Source: Brachycybe producta (Eukaryota; Arthropoda; Diplopoda; Playtdesmida; Andrognathidae). Taken from it: a stretch of DNA of 64,000 bases. Under the pieces are notes generated by a model. It was not told where the DNA came from. It worked only from the letters and a program-made list of their open reading frames with translations, and did no database searches. A program made the position numbers and the translations under genes. The stretch is from contig JAUPFP010000001.1 in NCBI GenBank assembly GCA_036925085.1, positions 10,915,754 to 10,979,753 of the forward strand. The letters are read 5' to 3'. Shown one piece after another: positions 38,170-49,166 of the stretch; within the stretch, counting starts at the first letter, position 1; every line of letters begins with the position of its first letter.

Positions 38170-39989
38170 ACTGGCGCAACGCCAGCGGTTGGCTGGAGGC
38201 CCTGACCTTCGTCAGGCACCACTCTAGCAACTTGCCCTTTGGCCGCAGCCTTCGGACAATCCTTCCTCAGGTGACCCATCTGGTTACACCCGAAACAAGG
38301 ACCTAGTCGCCGGAGTGAATCTCCTGTACGGTCCGCACTTCGAGGCGTTGCCGCCGGCTGACCTCCGCCAGAGCCTGCCTGCTTCTTCTTCTTGCCTCCG
38401 GTCTTGGCTCCTGCTTTGTCCGACTTGGACGGTGCAGCAGCCTTCGCACCCGTTTGGCTCGAAGATGAAGCCTTGGCAGAGCTCCCAGAGCTAGCCGTGG
38501 TTCCGGAGGACGGAGCGTTAGCCCGGTCCTGGGGAACCCCTCTTGTACGGGTAGGTAATTTACCTACAAGAAGCAAATCGGCTTCGACCAGCCATGCCTT
38601 TTGGGCATATGCCTCCACCGTACCGGCCTTGCAACCGATCAACTGATCAGTGATGGCCGTCTGGAGTTTCCGTTTGAAGCGAATGAGCCGACAGCTCTCG
38701 TCTTCGCCCGGAGACACTCGGTCGAACAGTTCCAAGAACCGCCAGTAGAATGCCTGTACAGACTCGGTAGCCCCCTGTTTCATTGACTCGAATTCGCCGA
38801 AACAGAGGCGAGCCTGATTGCTTGTGCTGAAGCGGCTACGCATAGCATCCTTCAGCTCAGTCCAGGTCAGGTCTGGAAGAGTTTCCACCAACGTGGCGTA
38901 GTACTCTTCCGCCGGACCGTCCAGCAGAAACGTAAAGAAACTGCATCGGGACTCGTCCGTCCAGCGCTGAGCTCGGGCTTTCGCTTCGAACTTGCGGAGA
39001 AAAGGCGTCAAGTCCTCTCTGCCGTCGTAACGAGCAAAAGAGTGGACCGGGTTAAAGAACCCGAACGCCTGAACCTCCGCTGGAACCGCTGGAGCGGGCG
39101 TCCAAGCAGCGGCGCTAACCCTGCGAGGCGGCCTGCTCCGGTTCCCCGAAACGTCAGACACGGACTCAGCTTCCGAGGGAATCATCATCTGAACCCTCGG
39201 CTGCTGTCCGGGTACAGCAGGAGCTCCCCGGCCAAGTCCCCGAGGAGACGGCCTGGGTGCTACCCGCGGAGAAACCAACCGGGGAAGTACCGGTGGTTCC
39301 TCTCCCCGTGCGCCTTCACGCACGGGCGACAGTGAGAACCGAGGTACCACCCTCGGCTCAACCGATGACCGGGACAGTTGTCCTTCCAACCGAAGGACAT
39401 CTATCCCGTAAGCAATCTCAACGAGTTGCTGCTCGGATAGCCCGGCCAAAAAGGCCCGGCCCTCACGTGCAGTCTCGTCCGGGATTTCCACCATGTCCCT
39501 ACGGGGCTGATCGCCACGTCCAACCGGACGGGCGACGGTGGAATCTTGGACAAGCGGCCGTGGCTGCTCGTCCTCCCCGGTGAGATCACCGTCGGACCCA
39601 CTGTCTTCTAACGGGTATTCTCCCGGAAGAATGTCACGGCGGCATTTCCGCACCGTGACCCAGTCCTCCGGGAGATCCCCGCCTACGCTACCGCTGGGCC
39701 CCTCCGTTTCCAGAGGGTCCCCGCCTTCTGCCCCCGAAGGGGACGGTCGACTACGCGGCCGCGTAACTCCAACCCCGCATCTGCTCCAAGTTCCCGACCT
39801 CCCGTCGGTACTTTTGGGGCTGACTCCATTTTTCACCGTAAACGAACGGTAAAATCTGGACAAAGCCACCAGATCTCGGGTTTCCACCGTCGAAAACGGT
39901 AATCTCACGGACAAGAGTCCTCGAATACCGTAACGAGCGGATGGAACCGTGCAAAACCGCAGTATCACGGACAAAAGTCCGTGTCCCAC
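38055..39989 (-). CDS. gag: Family A copy 2 gag
   Basis: This is the Gag polyprotein of copy 2. It has an N-terminal acidic, Pro/Arg-rich part, then the capsid-like segment (FNPVHSFARYDGREDL, FLRKFEAKARAQRW, FLLDGPAEEYYATL), a Lys-rich linker and one CCHC knuckle CFGCNQMGHLRKDC. The C-terminal 115 bp overlap the start of pol in the -1 frame. The initiator is uncertain, because the open frame extends upstream into the leader; the copy 1 counterpart begins later with MESASK. Confidence 0.85.
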   Translation of the reverse strand: MGHGLLSVILRFCTVPSARYGIRGLLSVRLPFSTVETRDLVALSRFYRSFTVKNGVSPKSTDGRSGTWSRCGVGVTRPRSRPSPSGAEGGDPLETEGPSGSVGGDLPEDWVTVRKCRRDILPGEYPLEDSGSDGDLTGEDEQPRPLVQDSTVARPVGRGDQPRRDMVEIPDETAREGRAFLAGLSEQQLVEIAYGIDVLRLEGQLSRSSVEPRVVPRFSLSPVREGARGEEPPVLPRLVSPRVAPRPSPRGLGRGAPAVPGQQPRVQMMIPSEAESVSDVSGNRSRPPRRVSAAAWTPAPAVPAEVQAFGFFNPVHSFARYDGREDLTPFLRKFEAKARAQRWTDESRCSFFTFLLDGPAEEYYATLVETLPDLTWTELKDAMRSRFSTSNQARLCFGEFESMKQGATESVQAFYWRFLELFDRVSPGEDESCRLIRFKRKLQTAITDQLIGCKAGTVEAYAQKAWLVEADLLLVGKLPTRTRGVPQDRANAPSSGTTASSGSSAKASSSSQTGAKAAAPSKSDKAGAKTGGKKKKQAGSGGGQPAATPRSADRTGDSLRRLGPCFGCNQMGHLRKDCPKAAAKGQVARVVPDEGQGLQPTAGVAPVWPEGRKYLATVHDGQFYYRLVEDEERSSLNRRWLPPN

Positions 39990-40350
39990 GGTAAAGTACG
40001 GTCAGAGTTTAACTTTACCGGTTTCTACCGCGGTCTAACGGACAAAAGTCCGTTTCCCACGGTGTACTTCACGGTAAACGACCTTTTACCACTTTCTACC
40101 GCGGATCAACGGACAAAAGTCCGTACACCACGGTGTACTTGCGGTAAAATACCGTACACCACCGAAAACCACGGTACCACGGACCGTAGTCCGTGCCCCA
40201 CAGTAATTCGACGGTACCAATACGGTAACCGACGGTAAATTTACCGTTACCCACGGTACAACGGACCAGAGTCCGTCCCCCACGGTAAACAACGGTAAAT
40301 TAACGGTGAATCGGTGGTTTCCGCCGCTGTCCCACGGACCAAAGTCCGCG
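39907..40350 (-). repeat. Seven GGAC/GTCC hairpin motifs spaced about 57-82 bp apart in the family A leader
   Basis: Short inverted repeats of the type ACGGACAAAAGTCCGT occur at about 39907, 39966, 40038, 40109, 40179, 40261 and 40334. Each can fold into a 6-8 bp stem with a 4-base loop. The spacer sequences consist of CACGGTAAA/TTTACCGTG words. The first two motifs lie at the gag end of the leader. Copy 1 keeps the gag-proximal motifs, for example CGGACTTTTGTCCGTG near 110. Confidence 0.85.
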
Positions 40351-40438
40351 CCCAGTGACGTACTCTCACCGCACGGTGATTCGACCGACTTAACGGTCGA
40401 ATACACGGTAAATCACCGTGCAAGAGGCGGGGTACAAG

Positions 40439-40456
40439 TACCCGGCGCCTCCACCA
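40439..40456 (-). other. Primer-binding-site candidate of family A copy 2
   Basis: On the minus strand TGGTGGAGGCGCCGGGTA begins two bases inside the 5' LTR. It starts with TGG, the complement of the tRNA 3' CCA end. The identity of the tRNA was not determined. Confidence 0.55.
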
Positions 40457-40458
40457 AT

Positions 40459-41262
40459 TGTAACGTCCCGCCGGACCGTCACAATACCCCAGTAAGCTCA
40501 CCACAAAAAACAGACGTAAACTTACCGCTCAACCGGCTCCTCATGGGGACGGGACCGTACCCGGAGCCGTCTCCCACACGGTGCTCCCTGGGTTGTGTCG
40601 GCTCCTGGAGCCACCCACGACGGACACGACGAAAGACCACGCCGCCACGCCGAGAATATCGCGGTAGAACACCGGTTCTACCGCGAGCCGACACGAGTTC
40701 CGGCCGCAAAAGGACGGTAAAGGACGGTGGAGTTTCCCCAATACCAGAAACCCACCCCCCTCGCGGTACTCCCCAAGAAATGACACGACACACGCAAGTG
40801 ATGATTAAATAAAAGTGTTTAATGACACTTACGACGATTGATGAAAAAGATGGCAGTGATATTTACACAACTTGGCTGGATACCTTATCCAGCCAAGCCC
40901 CCATAAATATAGACAAAAAGGCACAAAAGCCAACAGGCCAAAGGCACAAACACAAGATGAATCCAGACGCTGGACAGTGGAGGTCTCCTTGACCTCCACC
41001 CACAGGTCTAGTCTTATCCAGAGCCTACAACCAACTGCCCCGATCCTGTGGTTGACTAGGCCACAGGAAACCTCCAGGCAACTCCACCTGGAGGGGACAG
41101 AGGTCACATCTGACCTCTCACCCATAGACTTCATGGTGAGAGGTCTGCTGGCACCAAAATGGCGTCCGTCCCAACAGCCCACTGTAGCTGTCAGGCAGAC
41201 CACCATAGGGAAATTCGTCTGCTCAATCAAAAATTGAAAATTGAGCAGACCAGGTTGCCACA
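40459..41262 (-). repeat. Family A copy 2 5' LTR
   Basis: 804 bp with the same TGTGGCAACC...GGACGTTACA ends as the 3' LTR. It carries a short AAAGGACGGT duplication not present in the 3' LTR and only scattered substitutions, which supports a recent insertion. Confidence 0.93.
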
Positions 41263-42055
41263 GTTGTCTGTGGAACAATGAATAAAACTAGTTTATAAAC
41301 TGGTTGGAATGTGATAGAAAACATGATGAAATAAGAGGCTCTATGTTAACCTATGGGAAGAAGTGGCACAAAAATGACTTTTACTATACTACTATTGGGT
41401 TTCGACTTTTTTTAAATATATTTTCATTTTTTAACAAAACAATTTTTTTCTTATTAAAAAATTTGCATTTTCAAACTATTGTTTTACACTGATTGTCTAT
41501 TGTGTCACAATGAAAAAGCTCCATGTTGGTGTTTGAAAGTTGCCAATTTGGTGGTATTCATACAATTTGGCCTTTTTTCAATTTTGTGCTTCTTAATTGT
41601 CATAACAATTACATAACATTTACAGATTTATGTAGCATTTAAATTAAATTAAACATAGCTACATTTAATTTAATTCATATCATGTCATAATTTAATATTG
41701 CTGCATGCAATTAATGTGGTTTATAGTATAAATGTCACTTGACCAACGATCATTGTTGCTCATAAAAATATCTAAATATAATTTAAAAAACCAAAAAAAA
41801 TTCAGCATGTGTGCCAATGTGTTGGATTCACTGTGGTTTACATCTGTTTTATGGATGTTTTTATAAGCACGTAATCAGTGGCTTATAACAGTTAAAAATG
41901 CGCAATTTTGAAATATTTTTTAAAAAATAGAAACACGTACCAATTTTTGTCATTTTATCACTAGATCAGCATATATTTAAAGTGCACTATCAAAATTGGA
42001 CAACTTTCAATATGCCGCAAATATGTATTTTAAAAATTAACGTATTTCTTTTAAC
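41263..42055. other. AT-rich intergenic DNA
   Basis: No open frame with recognisable content, no repeat boundary and no exon of the RBR gene was found here. The composition is strongly AT-rich with long T and A runs. Confidence 0.6.
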
Positions 42056-42059
42056 ATTG

Positions 42060-44150
42060 GGTGTATGGGCTCGAAGTAATTTTGCGATGTAGACTCTTAA
42101 GAGGAACTTGAAAGAGTTTTAGTTGATCGAGAAACTAAGCAGACGACGAACGACTAGAAAAGACAACTACGGCGGTTGGACCAAGAGAGCCACCGCCATC
42201 GACTACAACCAAAGAGACGAGCAGACGACGCTAAAAGGAACACCTAGGCCAAACTCCTACGTGGAATAAATCATTATTGTGTACCGCCAGTCACGTATTA
42301 CCTATGATTTGAATAATTCTCTATCTTATTTAAATCAAATACGTCTCTTTAATTACACGGCTGCACTGATAAAGTCGACAGCCACGATACCCATAATACT
42401 CCGGGAGTGCTCAGAGTGCAAGGAGCGAAATTCATCAAAAATATCGTCTGCTATCTCATAAGCAGATGAGGCAACCGACAGTGAGACAAGACAAGAGGGG
42501 AAGAATCTTGCACTTGGTTACGGAAGCCCTCTTATTTGTGAGATCGTGTGAATGTAGATTCTACATAAATGTATATGATAATAATTGTGAATAATATAGT
42601 TTGAAATAGTAGTCATAATAAGAAGGGGAGGGGGGTAGCTGCGAACCAACCGTAGCTGGAGTGGGGGTGAAGAAGGTTGCATTGTTATCTCTTATTATCT
42701 TTGAAATTTCAGAAACCTACCCATGGCACTGGTCAGAATACAATAACTTTATGTTCAGAATAGACTAACTATGAAATAATTCCCAGATTTAAGGCAGAAA
42801 CGGTGTCTCATATATTGTAGAAAATAAGTCTGAAATTTCAGAGATAGTATGTTGAAAATTATTTCACACATAAGCCTCCAGGGCTTCCGTACTTGGTGGA
42901 AGTGCGGGGGGGGGGGGGGGGGGGGGGGGAAGTAATTCGAACATTGCTACCCTAATATGATTGGGAAACCGTGACAAAAGAAAACCGCAAAATTCAAATA
43001 TCAAAATTTCGAAAGTGGCGGGAAATTTAAAAATTTTTCTCTTTTTAAAGCACATTGCTAGTTAGTTTTAAATTTTTTTGTTAAGTCTCAACAGCTGATA
43101 GAGCCTTGTGTTAAATTATTTTTTTTTGTGTGTTTTGGCGGTTATGAAAAAAAAAACATCGATTCCATCCACCAAAATTTTTTTTTTGTTTCTCTCAACA
43201 AAATCGGAACTGAACTTGTGTGCGACGTGTTTTTACAATTGGAACTATACAACCAAAAAAGTGTGCTACAATGTATAACATAACAAACGCATCCACTGAT
43301 GGACCATCAGCAACCCGAGACACAAGGACCACCGAAGACTAGCTGACCGGCACTGTACATCATGGCAGGGTGAGTCAAGATACTCCTTATTTTTCGCATG
43401 GAAGCCCCAATATAGAGCCAGAGGTTACCGCTATGGGCCTCCTATTACTATGTTACACATTGGAACAGTGCACGTTCCTATTTGAGAGCCTCTCCAAGTA
43501 TTTTGCTGGGCCAACACACGGCCCACCGCCCCAAGCTGCAACACCACACATCACACAAAATCCAAATCATGCTGGGCCCTCACTACTGGCCCCTGAACCA
43601 ACACCGACATGTGCCCCAGCCCTTCAAGTGGACACCTCAAGACAACTGATGCCACCCACAACCCCGGCACTGAACCCGATTGGACATGCGCTCCTCCCTG
43701 CGACCACCAATGGCGGCAGACTGGTGCTTGGCACACGTTACAAGGATTTAAGCATTTTAATGGCGTGGTGGATATCCATGAATACCCTGAAAATTTTGAA
43801 GCAAAGGCCCGTTTACACCGATGGAGTGACGGTGAATGCTGCAGCTATGCCTGGATGGGTATGCGCTGCGATTTGTATTGAAATTAATGGAGACCACTTC
43901 AATTGCAACAATTTCGTCGTGCCAAACATGGTAGACAGTGGATGAAGCAATTGTTGCGACTGGTTCAACGAGATGAACCATTCTACCAGTTCGCATATCG
44001 CTGCGTAGAGCTGTGCGACAAGATTGCCCCGAAAAGTGGAGACGAATTGCATATCTCTAAATTGAGCAGAGGGATGCGAGGCGGTTGCCTCGGATGTCTG
44101 CCGACGAGTACATGGAGCGTGCTCACTGGATGTTAGTAATATAATCCAAG
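42060..44150 (+). mobile_element. Ty3-like fossil, family C copy 1 (leader and gag only)
   Basis: This broken remnant aligns in order with 55420-57160: the leader words GCAGACGAC, AGGCCAAACTCCTAC, GTCGACAGCC, AATATCGTCTGCTAT and CAAGAGGGGA, then a gag-like region (MGLLLL, TLEQCTFLFESL, FRRAKHGRQWMKQL, FYQFAYRCVELCDKIAP). The sequence stops matching near 44150, just before the OTUD6B 3' end. Pol is absent. It has many breaks and is clearly old. Confidence 0.7.
42906..42929 (+). repeat. Poly-G run of 24
   Basis: An uninterrupted G24 tract follows AGTGC. The equivalent position in family C copy 2 (about 55912) has only five Gs (GTGCGGGGGTAG), so the run expanded in this copy. Confidence 0.9.
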
Positions 44151-44264
44151 GCTAATAACACCAGAGACCCACCAACCAACATTTGTTTAGCGATTGACCC
44201 ATTCAATGTTCACTTAAATTAAAAATGCATTACTTTTTTTTGATAATCAGAATCAAAAATGACG

Positions 44265-44270
44265 TTTATT
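44265..44270 (-). terminator. OTUD6B polyadenylation signal
   Basis: AATAAA on the minus strand about 52 bp beyond the OTUD6B stop codon at 44322-44324. Confidence 0.7.
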
Positions 44271-44321
44271 CAAAGATTTTACATTAGACTTAAATTATAC
44301 AAATAGTTTGACTTTTGCAAT

Positions 44322-46704
44322 TCAAGAGAATTCGTCGTCTTTCGGTTCAGTAGCTGGTACCAGAGAGTTAAAATGTTCGCCGAGACCGTAAGCATGACGA
44401 TGGTAACTGCATAAAAGTAATAACCAATGGTTTAGTTGACTGAACACAAGAACAGTTACACATTTACGACAATTACGTAATTGTTAGCTGGTCGTTTTTG
44501 TGCTCCTCTCCCAAGAGTAAAGGTTGCCCTTCTGCCTGTATCACTTCGATCGGTTGTTTCAAAACGCTAGAAATTGCTCGTAACTTGAAAGTAAACACGA
44601 AAGAATTAACGCTTTCATTGCAGAGTCAGACGCGTCCTCGAGTTCGATTTCGAACCTCTATGTGACCACCCCAAGCTGCAGTGCTGTGGATCTCTGAACA
44701 GTATTTCTCGAACTTATCTGAAAAGTAGAGACACAAGTTTTAAGCTAATTACCAACACAATTCACAACATTTCTTGCCTTCAGTGTAAGGTAAACCAGAC
44801 TCCTCATCTTTATCGTATAGAAACGGCAAGAACTCGTCTTTGTTTTGACGAATGAAATCGGCAGTTTTGTGTCTTAGATCGGCCACAGTCATCTTAAATT
44901 TGCACATTACATGTAGTTAAGTATTACTTTTGGCCGCGATCTTATGGTATGGAACTTTCTTTTCTAACGTCGGTTTTACACGGGCCACTTTCTGGTACCA
45001 CTATATGGTTGATGTACCTTGTTAAACTCAGACCACCATTGAAAACAATGGCTTACTGTCCGTGCAGGCCACTGGTATGACCTTAACATGATATGACTAC
45101 TGTGGCCGAACTTAACCACTTATAACTGCGGTGCAAATAAAAACACTAGCCGCTCGTATTAACACCCCCTTATGTAATCAATGGCCTGCTAAAAACAACC
45201 ACTTTATGTGGCGCCACAAAGTTGTCCGAGTGTGACCGTTCTAAGAGTTCTTCCTATGAAGCATTCCACGTTATAGCTGAGTGTCGCCAATAGATAGCGC
45301 TACCTCTACTTAAGATTCCTTCGTTACATTGTACTGTTGTACAAGATGGTAAAATAGATTCAAGATTCTCTTTAGAAAGAGAAACAGAATGATAAAGGAA
45401 AGTAAATGGAATATAAAGAGAACCTTTAAGAGAGGCTATACAAATAAAACTTGCTTATGAAATTTTCTCTAGCATGGAGTTCAGCTAACTTCATATATAG
45501 ATTGAAAGTGTTAGAAACTGGCAGCGTTTTTATGGCATTCAAAAAAGGGTCGATTTTTGATTAAATTGAAATTGAAAAGTAATTCTTACACATTCAAACT
45601 TTCACAAATCTTTCAAAATTAAAAAATACTATCATGAAAATATTTTTTTTATCATTCGTTGCCTATTCAAAGTGAATAGGCGGTTTAAATATCTTTTTTT
45701 GAGCTGTTAAGAAATTAGTAAACTGCATAAAGGGCTTGCAATCAAACCAAAACTGCGTTTAGCTTTATTTTTACCTCGATCGAATGCTGAAGCAACTGAT
45801 GAACAACAGCTCCGTACAAACTGAAAGAGAAAAGATAGAATAGAACAGAACTGAACAGTAAATAGAAAATCTTGGTTTTTTTACCAGTCTCCATCTGAAG
45901 GAATCTGAAACGTAAAATATGATTTTTCACTTATACTTGTGGTTAACTTTCTATATACTGTATACATGCTCGATATTAGTCTAACCTCGTACAACTGCAA
46001 CCCTTTGGTAGCCAAAATGGTCTTTAGTTTCTCTGCTTCTAGATGTCGTACACCCTGTATGTTCTCCTCTTCTTGTTCGGCAATTAATCGATCCCGTTCT
46101 CTTTTTTGCTCGTCCTTCTTATTCTTTTAAATTAAAAGAACGAAAATCTCTTATCATGATACCGATAACGAGATTATATAAGGAAAATACTCTTCTCCTC
46201 TGTGCTTTTGAAATTTTCGGCTGTTTATCGTCTTTCATCGTCAACTTCGAATTCAGTTCATCTTCCTGAAAGAAAAAGAAAGTTAAATGTGTGGTGACAT
46301 AGTTCGTCAGTTATTCTTCTATTCTAACTAATGGGATGCTGTTCTTTTTAATCTCTGACAGTTCATCTTCATGTCTTCTGTCCAATTCCGCTTGTAATTT
46401 TGCAATTTCTTCTGCTACTTCACGTTTTCTTTTCCTGTCTCCTTTAGGTACACTGTGCTTCATGTTCGTTATTTTTCCTATAGCAACAAACACGACTATA
46501 TTTACGATTTGCAAATACCACTAAGTACAAGCTAGAAAGTTACGATGATGAAAATAATAAGATCGTTGGCTATTGACTCTCATTAATACACATGTTCAGC
46601 ACTATCTCAAAACATTTTCAAATTTTACCTTGTAATTCCTTCAGTTCTCGCTTATGTTGCTGTATAATATCATTCTCGGTTAAATTACTATCAATAGAAG
46701 CCAT
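44322..46704 (-). CDS. OTUD6B: OTU domain deubiquitinase OTUD6B, 10 coding exons
   Basis: OTUD6B is a cysteine deubiquitinase of the OTU family. Exons on the minus strand, low to high: 44322-44406, 44477-44583, 44656-44717, 44778-44892, 45775-45820, 45885-45904, 45986-46123, 46191-46265, 46329-46477, 46629-46704. Phases agree throughout and give 290 residues (human 293). The N-terminal half is a charged coiled coil (QQHKRELKELQGKI, NMKHSVPKGDRKRKREVAEE, PKISKAQRRR). The OTU domain follows: IPSDGDC with the catalytic Cys at about 153, FLPFLYD, STAAWGGHIE, QPIEVIQAE, and HAYGLGEHFNS with the catalytic His at about 274. The 45885-45904 exon is only 20 nt. The intron after 44778-44892 appears to use a GC donor (GAAG/GCAAGA), and the donor after 46329-46477 (TTA/GTTAGA) is the least certain. 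The gene looks intact. Confidence 0.93.
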
Positions 46705-46962
46705 AATTAAACGCGTAAAATATGTTAAATCAGGGGAGAAAACCGGCAAAAAAAAATTGAAAATCAAACGACAAGTTGAGTTAGTTGACAACCGTAATTT
46801 GATCAATGATTAGCCCTAGCGTTAGCCCGTTAGTATTTACATTGAGCATGCGCATTGCCATACTAGCATTAGCCATCGCCACCTTATATAAATAGAGTTT
46901 GCTTATATACCACGTCTGCCATTTCGTCCATATGCTAATGTTAAAAATTTAAGTCATAAATG
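46705..46962 (-). promoter_or_regulatory. OTUD6B upstream region with an NRF1-like word
   Basis: Only about 258 bp separate the OTUD6B start codon from the target duplication of the foldback element. The stretch contains GAGCATGCGCATTGCC at about 46844, resembling the palindromic NRF1 motif, and no TATA box at a clear position. It is the likely promoter, inferred from position only. Confidence 0.4.
46954..46962. repeat. Left 9-bp target-site duplication TCATAAATG
   Basis: TCATAAATG directly precedes the terminal GGGTCAGAC of the foldback element and is repeated exactly at 51309-51317 after the other end. Confidence 0.9.
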
Positions 46963-47049
46963 GGGTCAGACTAAAACACGGAAACGGATGGAAAGTGACG
47001 GAAACGCGCGGAAAAATAAATATTAGGCCACTATAGGCGATACAAGGCA

Positions 47050-49165
47050 CGGGAAAGCACATACAAACACACGGAAACACATTCAAACACACGGAAAAGC
47101 ACGGACACAAATACAAACACACGGAAAAGCATGGAAAACAGTTACAAACACACGGAAAACACATACAAACACGCGGAAAACAATTGCAAACACACGGAAA
47201 AGCACGGAAACAAATACAAACACACGGAAAAGCATGGAAAACAGTTACAAACACACGGAAAACACATACAAACACGCGGAAAACAATTGCAAACACACGG
47301 AAAAGCACGGAAACAAATACAAACACACGGAAAAGCATGGAAAACAGTTACAAACACACGGAAAACACATACAAACACGCGGAAAATAATTACAAACACG
47401 CGGAAAAGCGCGGAAAACAATTACAAACACATGGAAAAGCGCGGAAAACAATTACAAACACACGGAAAAGCAATACTAACACACGGAAAACACGGAAAAA
47501 AATTACAAACACGAAAAAGCACGGAAAAAATTACAAACACACGGAAAAGCACGGAAAACACATACAAACACACGGAAAAGCACGGAAAACACATACAAAC
47601 ACACGGAAAACGATTACAAACACACGGAAAAGTGCGGAAAACAATTACAAGCACGGAAAACAATTACAAACACACGGAAAAGCACGGAAAACAATTACAA
47701 ACACGGAAAAGCACGGAAAACAATTACAAACACACGGAAAAGTGCGGAAATCACATACAAATGCGCGGAAAACAATTAAAAACACATGGAAAAGCGCGGA
47801 AAACAATTAAAAACACATGGAAAAGCGCGGAAAACAATTTCAAACACATGGAAAAAGCAGAAAACAATTTCAAACACGGAAAAGCGTGGAAAACAATTAC
47901 AAACATGGAAAAGCGCGAAAAACACGGAAAAGTGCGGAAAACACATACAAACACACGGAAAAGCCCGGAAAACACTTACAAACACACGGAAAAGCCCGGA
48001 AAACACTTACAAACACACGGAAAAGCCCGGAAAACACTTACAAACACACGGAAAAGCCCGGAAAACACATACAAACACACGGAAAAGCAAGGAAAACACA
48101 TACACACACGGAAAAGCGCGGAAAACACATACAAACACACTGAAAACACATACAAACACACGGAAAAGCGCAGAAAACACAAACACGGAAAAGTGCGGAA
48201 AACGATTAAAAACACGGAAAACAATTACAAACACACGGAAAAGCACGGAAAAAAATTACAAACACACGGAAAAGCACGGAAAACACATACAAACACATGG
48301 AAAAGCACGGAAAACACATACAAACACACGGAAAAGCGCGGAAAACGATTACAAACACACGGAAAACAATTACAAACACACGGAAAAGCACGGAAAACAA
48401 TTACAAACACACGGAAAAGCACGGAAAACGATTACAAACACACGGAAAAGCACGGAAAACGATTACAAACACACGGAAAAGCACGGAAAACAATTACAAA
48501 CACGGAAAAGCACGGAAAACAATTACAAACACACGAAAAAGCACGGAAAACAATTACAAACACACGGAAAAGCACGGAAAACGATTACAAACACACGGAA
48601 AAGCACGGAAAACAATTACAAACACACGGAAAAGCACGGAAAACAATTACAAACACACGGAAAAGCACGGAAAACAATTACAAACACACGGAAAAGCACG
48701 GAAAACAATTACAAACACACGGAAAAGCACGGAAAACAATTACAAACACACGGAAAAGCACGGAAAACAATTACAAACACACGGAAAAGCACGGAAAACA
48801 ATTACAAACACACGGAAAAGCACGGAAAACGATTACAAACACACGGAAAAGCACGGAAAACAATTACAAACACGGAAAAGCACGGAAAACAATTACAAAC
48901 ACACGGAAAAGCACGGAAAACAATTACAAACACACGGAAAAGCACGGAAAACGATTACAAACACACGGAAAAGCACGGAAAACAATTACAAACACACGGA
49001 CAAGCACGGAAAACGATTACAAACAAACGGAAAAGCACGGAAAACACATACAAACACACGGAAAAACGCGGAAAACAATTACAAACACGGAAAAGTGCGA
49101 AAAACACAAACACGGAAAAGTGCGGAAAACACATACAAACACACGGAAAAGCAAGGAAAACACAT
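47050..49165 (+). repeat. 31-bp tandem array, left arm
   Basis: About 65-70 units built around CACGGAAAAGCACGGAAAAC plus AATTACAAACA. Variants replace AATTAC with GATTAC or ATAC, and GCAC with GCGC. The segment 48380-49010 is the most homogeneous, suggesting recent local amplification. Confidence 0.92.
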
Positions 49166-49166
49166 T

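Larger units (their letters stand above)
28652..41262 (-). mobile_element. Ty3/gypsy LTR element, family A copy 2 (both LTRs, looks near-whole)
   Basis: This is a 12.6-kb element read on the minus strand: 5' LTR 40459-41262, leader to about 39850, gag, pol with a long post-integrase extension, purine tract and 3' LTR 28652-29443. The two LTRs are alike apart from a few substitutions and small length changes (804 versus 792 bp), so the insertion is young. A primer-binding-site candidate starts two bases inside the 5' LTR. gag and pol are both long and open, and they overlap by about 115 bp in a -1 relation, as is usual for families that use -1 frameshifting. The flanks share only GTT, so no clean target duplication of the usual length is seen. 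It looks whole or nearly so. Confidence 0.95.

Noticed and set aside
28652-41262. Clean 4-5 bp target duplication around family A copy 2
   Set aside because: The flanks read CTTTGTT and GTTGTCTG; only GTT is shared, so no duplication of the expected size can be claimed.
43370-43945. Host protein rich in Pro and Thr
   Set aside because: It aligns in order with the family C gag at 56340-56700, so it is part of that fossil.
47050-49165. CRISPR-like array appearance
   Set aside because: The repeats are head-to-tail with no unique spacers, in a eukaryotic context and within a TIR element.
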